This document shows, piece by piece, positions 61,549 through 64,000 of a stretch of DNA of 64,000 bases. Position 1 is the first letter of the stretch. Every line of letters begins with the position of its first letter. A program made the translations under genes and the position numbers. A model generated the notes under the pieces. That model was not told the origin of the DNA and made no database searches. It saw nothing but the letters and a program-made list of their open reading frames with translations. Source of the stretch: JALOKP01 sp963800865 (GTDB lineage Bacteria; Acidobacteriota; Polarisedimenticolia; J045). The stretch is taken from assembly GCA_963800865.1 (NCBI GenBank), contig CAWDCL010000002.1:372001-436000 (forward strand), written 5' to 3'.

Positions 61549-62181
61549 TCACGCGTAGCCAAGGACCGCGAAGAAGTGGCAGACGGTCCCGCCGAGCACG
61601 AACAGGTGCCAGACGAGGTGACTGTAGCGCAGCTGTTTCCAGGCGTAGAAGACGATCCCCAGCGTGTAGCACAGGCCGCCGGCGACCAGCAGCGCGATCC
61701 CGGCCGGGGCGACCGTGTTCATCAGCGGGCGGCACGCGAACACCGCCATCCAGCCCATCAGCAGGTAGACGACCGTCGAGGCGATCGGGTAGCGCGGGCC
61801 GTAGATCGTCTTGAAGGCGACCCCCAGGATCGCGAGCCCCCAGATCGCGCCGAGCAGCGACCAGCCCCACGGCCCGCGCAGCGCGCCGAGCGCGAACGGC
61901 GTGTAGGAGCCGGCGATCAGCAGGTAGATCGCGGCGTGGTCGAGCCGCTCGAAGACCTGCTTGGCCCGCGTGCCCGGCAGCGCGTGGTAGATCGAGGAGC
62001 AGCTGTAGAGGAGCAGCGCCATCGTGCCGAAGATCGCGCCGCCGACGATCTGCCAGGGGTCGTGCCGCAGCGCGGCCGAGACGACGAGGATCGGGATCGC
62101 CGCGAGGCTGAGGAGCGCGCCCGCGCCGTGGCAGGCGCTGTTGGCGATCTCCTCGCCGAGGGTCTGTCTCCTCGAGGCCAC
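61549..62181 (-). CDS. Hemolysin III / YqfA-like membrane protein
   Basis: A 210-residue protein with seven helices of the HlyIII/PAQR family: TLGEEIANSACHGAGALL, LYSCSSIYHALPGT, FERLDHAAIYLLIAGSYTPF, and the metal-binding C-terminal LVWHLFVLGGTVCHFFAVL with the two His ligands. The archaeal and bacterial members have unsettled roles in membrane stress and lipid homeostasis rather than true lysis. The start GTG 62181 gives the normal family N-terminus; the reading frame extends further upstream into Arg/Pro-rich low-complexity sequence that I do not include. Confidence 0.9.
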   Translation of the reverse strand: MASRRQTLGEEIANSACHGAGALLSLAAIPILVVSAALRHDPWQIVGGAIFGTMALLLYSCSSIYHALPGTRAKQVFERLDHAAIYLLIAGSYTPFALGALRGPWGWSLLGAIWGLAILGVAFKTIYGPRYPIASTVVYLLMGWMAVFACRPLMNTVAPAGIALLVAGGLCYTLGIVFYAWKQLRYSHLVWHLFVLGGTVCHFFAVLGYA

Positions 62182-62433
62182 CGTGAAGGGAGGATACGCC
62201 GCCGCCGGGAGGTCGCCATGCGGGGGGGCGGAGAGCGGCCGCGTCCGCCGGGAGGCCGCTCCCCGCGGGCGAACCCGACCGGGCAGGGGCGGACGCTGGC
62301 GGGCGTGCTGGCCGTCGACTCCGCCACTTCTGACAGTCCCCGCCCGCCCGCCGAGGGGCTCCCGACCCGCCAAGCCGCCCGGCGGTTTGACCAGAAACCC
62401 CTATTCCATAAAGAGTTAGGTTCGAGAAATGAG

Positions 62434-62463
62434 TTGACGGACCGGGTAACTTCTCTGTAAATT
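62434..62463 (+). promoter_or_regulatory. Candidate sigma70-type promoter of the Fe-S oxidoreductase gene
   Basis: TTGACG at 62434-62439 and TAAATT at 62458-62463 with an 18-base spacer, inside the AT-rich stretch 62395-62470 of an otherwise GC-rich gap (62182-62561, no gene seen). A leader of about 95 bases would precede the ATG at 62562. Confidence 0.45.
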
Positions 62464-62561
62464 AGCTCCGTTCAAGCACCATCGGCCTTTCGCATCAGCG
62501 GGCCGATCGAGACGCCGCGCCGCGCCCCGGGGTGGGTTGCGTGCGCCGGCCGGGGCGAACC

Positions 62562-64000
62562 ATGCCGTTCGGGTGGGAACAGGGGGTCCTTGCACTCCTC
62601 ATCGCGGGGAGCGCGGCGCTCTTTGTCCGCACCCTCTCCGGGAAGCTCGCGCTGGTCGCCGCCGGCGCGCCCGACCGGCCGCGCACCGACCACCTCGGCC
62701 ACCGCCTGGCGCGCACGCTGCGCGAGGTGCTGCTCCAGACGAAGGTCATCGGCGGCCGCCCGGTCGTCGGCGCGCTGCACGCGGTCGTCTTCTTCGGGTT
62801 CGTGCTCTTCGGCTTCGAGACGCTCGACCACTTCGCGCGGGGCTTCGGCGTGTCGCTGCTCGAGCCGCTGCTCGGTTCCGCCTACCCGGCCTGGCGGGCG
62901 CTGATGATCGCCGTCGCGGTGCTGGTCAGCGTCGCGATCCTCGGCCTCGCGTTCCGGCGCTTCGTGCTGGTGAAGAGCTCGCCCGACCCGAAGTCGTGGA
63001 CCTCCGGGTTGGTGGCGCTGTTCATCCTGGTCCTGATGCTGACCTACCTCAACGGCGTGCGCGAGGCTCCGTTCGCTCCGCGCGCCAACTGGTGGGTCCA
63101 CGCGCTGGTGATTCTCGTCTTCCCGCTCCTGATCCTGAGGAGCAAGCACTTCCACATCATCCTCGGGCCGGTCTCGATCTTCCTGCGGCTCGACCGTCTG
63201 GGCGACTACGCGACGCTCGACCTCGAGAAGCTGATGGAGGAGACGGAGAGCGAGACCGAGACCGAGTTCGCGCTCGGGCTCGAGGCGGTCAAGGACATCC
63301 CGTGGAAGATGCGGATGGACTTCCTCTCCTGCGTCGAGTGCAAGCGCTGCACCAGCCAGTGCCCCGCGGCGCTGGCGGGCAACACGCTCGACCCGCGCGG
63401 CTTCATCCTGGCCGGCCGGCGCGCGCTGGCGGAGGCGCAGCCCACGGACGCGGTGATCGGCCGGGTCATCGGCGACGACGCGCTCGGCGTCTGCGTCACC
63501 TGCGGGGCCTGCGAGAACGTCTGCCCGGTCGGGGTGGAGCACCTGCAGGTCCTGGTCGGCGCCAAGCGTGCGCAGGCGCTGTCCAGCGGCCGCGGCGTCG
63601 TGGCGGTCGACTTCTTCCACGCGATCGAGTCGACGGGGAACGCCTTCGCGCAGCCCAAGGGCGAGCGCAGGGCGCTGCTCGACGAGATGGAGCTGCCGCG
63701 CTTCACCGGCGCATCGGGCGAGTGGGCGCTGTGGCTGGGCTGCGTGTGGGGCTTCAACCGCGACCAGCGCCCGGCCGTCGCCGCGTTCAAGCAGCTGCTC
63801 GACGCGGCGCAGGTCCCGTACGGCGTGCTCGACGAGGAAGTCTGCTGCGGCCACCACTCGCGCCGGCAGGGCGAGGAGGCGCAGTACCAGGACCTGGCGC
63901 GGCGGACGCTCGACCTGCTGCACGCGAAGGGGGTGCGGCGGATCGTCACCCCGTGCCCGCACTGCCTGCACACGATCAAGCGCGAGCACGCGCAGCTGAA
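62562..64000 (+). CDS. Membrane-bound HdrD/GlpC-like Fe-S oxidoreductase (partial)
   Basis: The first 479 residues of a larger protein. Residues 1-210 have five or six membrane helices resembling a haem/quinone-binding NarI-type cytochrome (VVGALHAVVFFGFVLFGFET; ALMIAVAVLVSVAILGLAF; HALVILVFPLLILRSKHFH). Two [4Fe-4S] clusters follow: CVECKRCTSQCP near residue 258 and CVTCGACENVCPVG near 310. A CCG domain begins with LGCVWGFN, EVCCGHHSRRQGEE and TPCPHCLHTIKREH, before the window ends. Such fused proteins pass electrons between quinone and acyl-CoA/lactate-type or thiol systems; the N-terminal membrane unit plus CCG pair occurs beside electron-transfer flavoproteins. The 3' end is missing. Confidence 0.88.
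   Translation, partial: MPFGWEQGVLALLIAGSAALFVRTLSGKLALVAAGAPDRPRTDHLGHRLARTLREVLLQTKVIGGRPVVGALHAVVFFGFVLFGFETLDHFARGFGVSLLEPLLGSAYPAWRALMIAVAVLVSVAILGLAFRRFVLVKSSPDPKSWTSGLVALFILVLMLTYLNGVREAPFAPRANWWVHALVILVFPLLILRSKHFHIILGPVSIFLRLDRLGDYATLDLEKLMEETESETETEFALGLEAVKDIPWKMRMDFLSCVECKRCTSQCPAALAGNTLDPRGFILAGRRALAEAQPTDAVIGRVIGDDALGVCVTCGACENVCPVGVEHLQVLVGAKRAQALSSGRGVVAVDFFHAIESTGNAFAQPKGERRALLDEMELPRFTGASGEWALWLGCVWGFNRDQRPAVAAFKQLLDAAQVPYGVLDEEVCCGHHSRRQGEEAQYQDLARRTLDLLHAKGVRRIVTPCPHCLHTIKREHAQL

Noticed and set aside
62182..62373. N-terminal extension of the hemolysin III-like protein
   Set aside because: The upstream frame is Arg/Pro-rich low-complexity sequence, and GTG 62181 gives the normal family length.

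Overview
The window is a GC-rich (roughly 70 %) bacterial chromosome segment with no phage, integron, IS or CRISPR signal. The best guess for the source is Acidobacteriota, possibly a Thermoanaerobaculia-like lineage, at moderate confidence. The reasons are the VWFA-related domain protein at the left edge, the paired DUF3857/transglutaminase-like secreted proteins, the kinase-TPR protein, the very large FG-GAP protein and the fatty acyl-AMP ligase/thioester reductase. No rRNA or ribosomal protein gene is present to settle this.

Layout. 1-3.7 kb: partial VWFA protein (-), a CAU-anticodon tRNA, then a zinc-ribbon coiled-coil protein, RNase HI-like protein and YggS run, and a small GlsB-type membrane protein. 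4.1-9.3 kb: a FAAL-ACP-thioester reductase, a DivIVA-like protein and HutI. 9.3-17.5 kb: accessory genes, several broken by single-base frameshifts (squalene/phytoene synthase-like, a membrane protein, DUF2891), a DUF4143 ATPase with its own AT-rich promoter, a secreted M64-like metalloprotease and an outer-membrane barrel. 17.5-31.9 kb: ornithine aminotransferase, a 1381-residue methyltransferase/glycosyltransferase fusion, a Nif3-like protein, two DUF3857 paralogues, a CYTH-like protein, a secreted beta-propeller protein, a deaminase and an ECF-type sigma factor. 32.1-39.1 kb: a 14-repeat FG-GAP protein, a phytase-like propeller protein, a META-domain lipoprotein and a decayed RHH-MNT/HEPN module.

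39.2-45.5 kb holds a tightly overlapped operon: DUF1295 membrane enzyme, Cfa-type methyltransferase, ABC ATPase, FtsX-type permease and an AttH/CrtC-like secreted protein. It reads as a lipid modification and export system and is the most coherent candidate system here. 45.5-54.7 kb: a thiamine-binding-type protein, a barrel protein, a kinase-TPR receptor, and a heavily frameshifted cluster (sorbosone dehydrogenase-redoxin, TonB receptor with a CxxC plug, thioredoxin-TPR). 54.9-64 kb: a B12-binding radical SAM protein, NadB with a bile-acid-symporter-like protein, a CAT-fold acyltransferase, a PAP2 phosphatase, a barrel protein, hemolysin III, and the start of a membrane-bound Fe-S oxidoreductase cut by the right edge.

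A caution for every reader: at least a dozen genes carry one-base frameshifts, some in compensating pairs, and they are densest at 50-54.5 kb. This pattern fits uncorrected sequencing or assembly indels better than true decay, so frameshifted genes are described as the proteins they would encode if the frame were restored.
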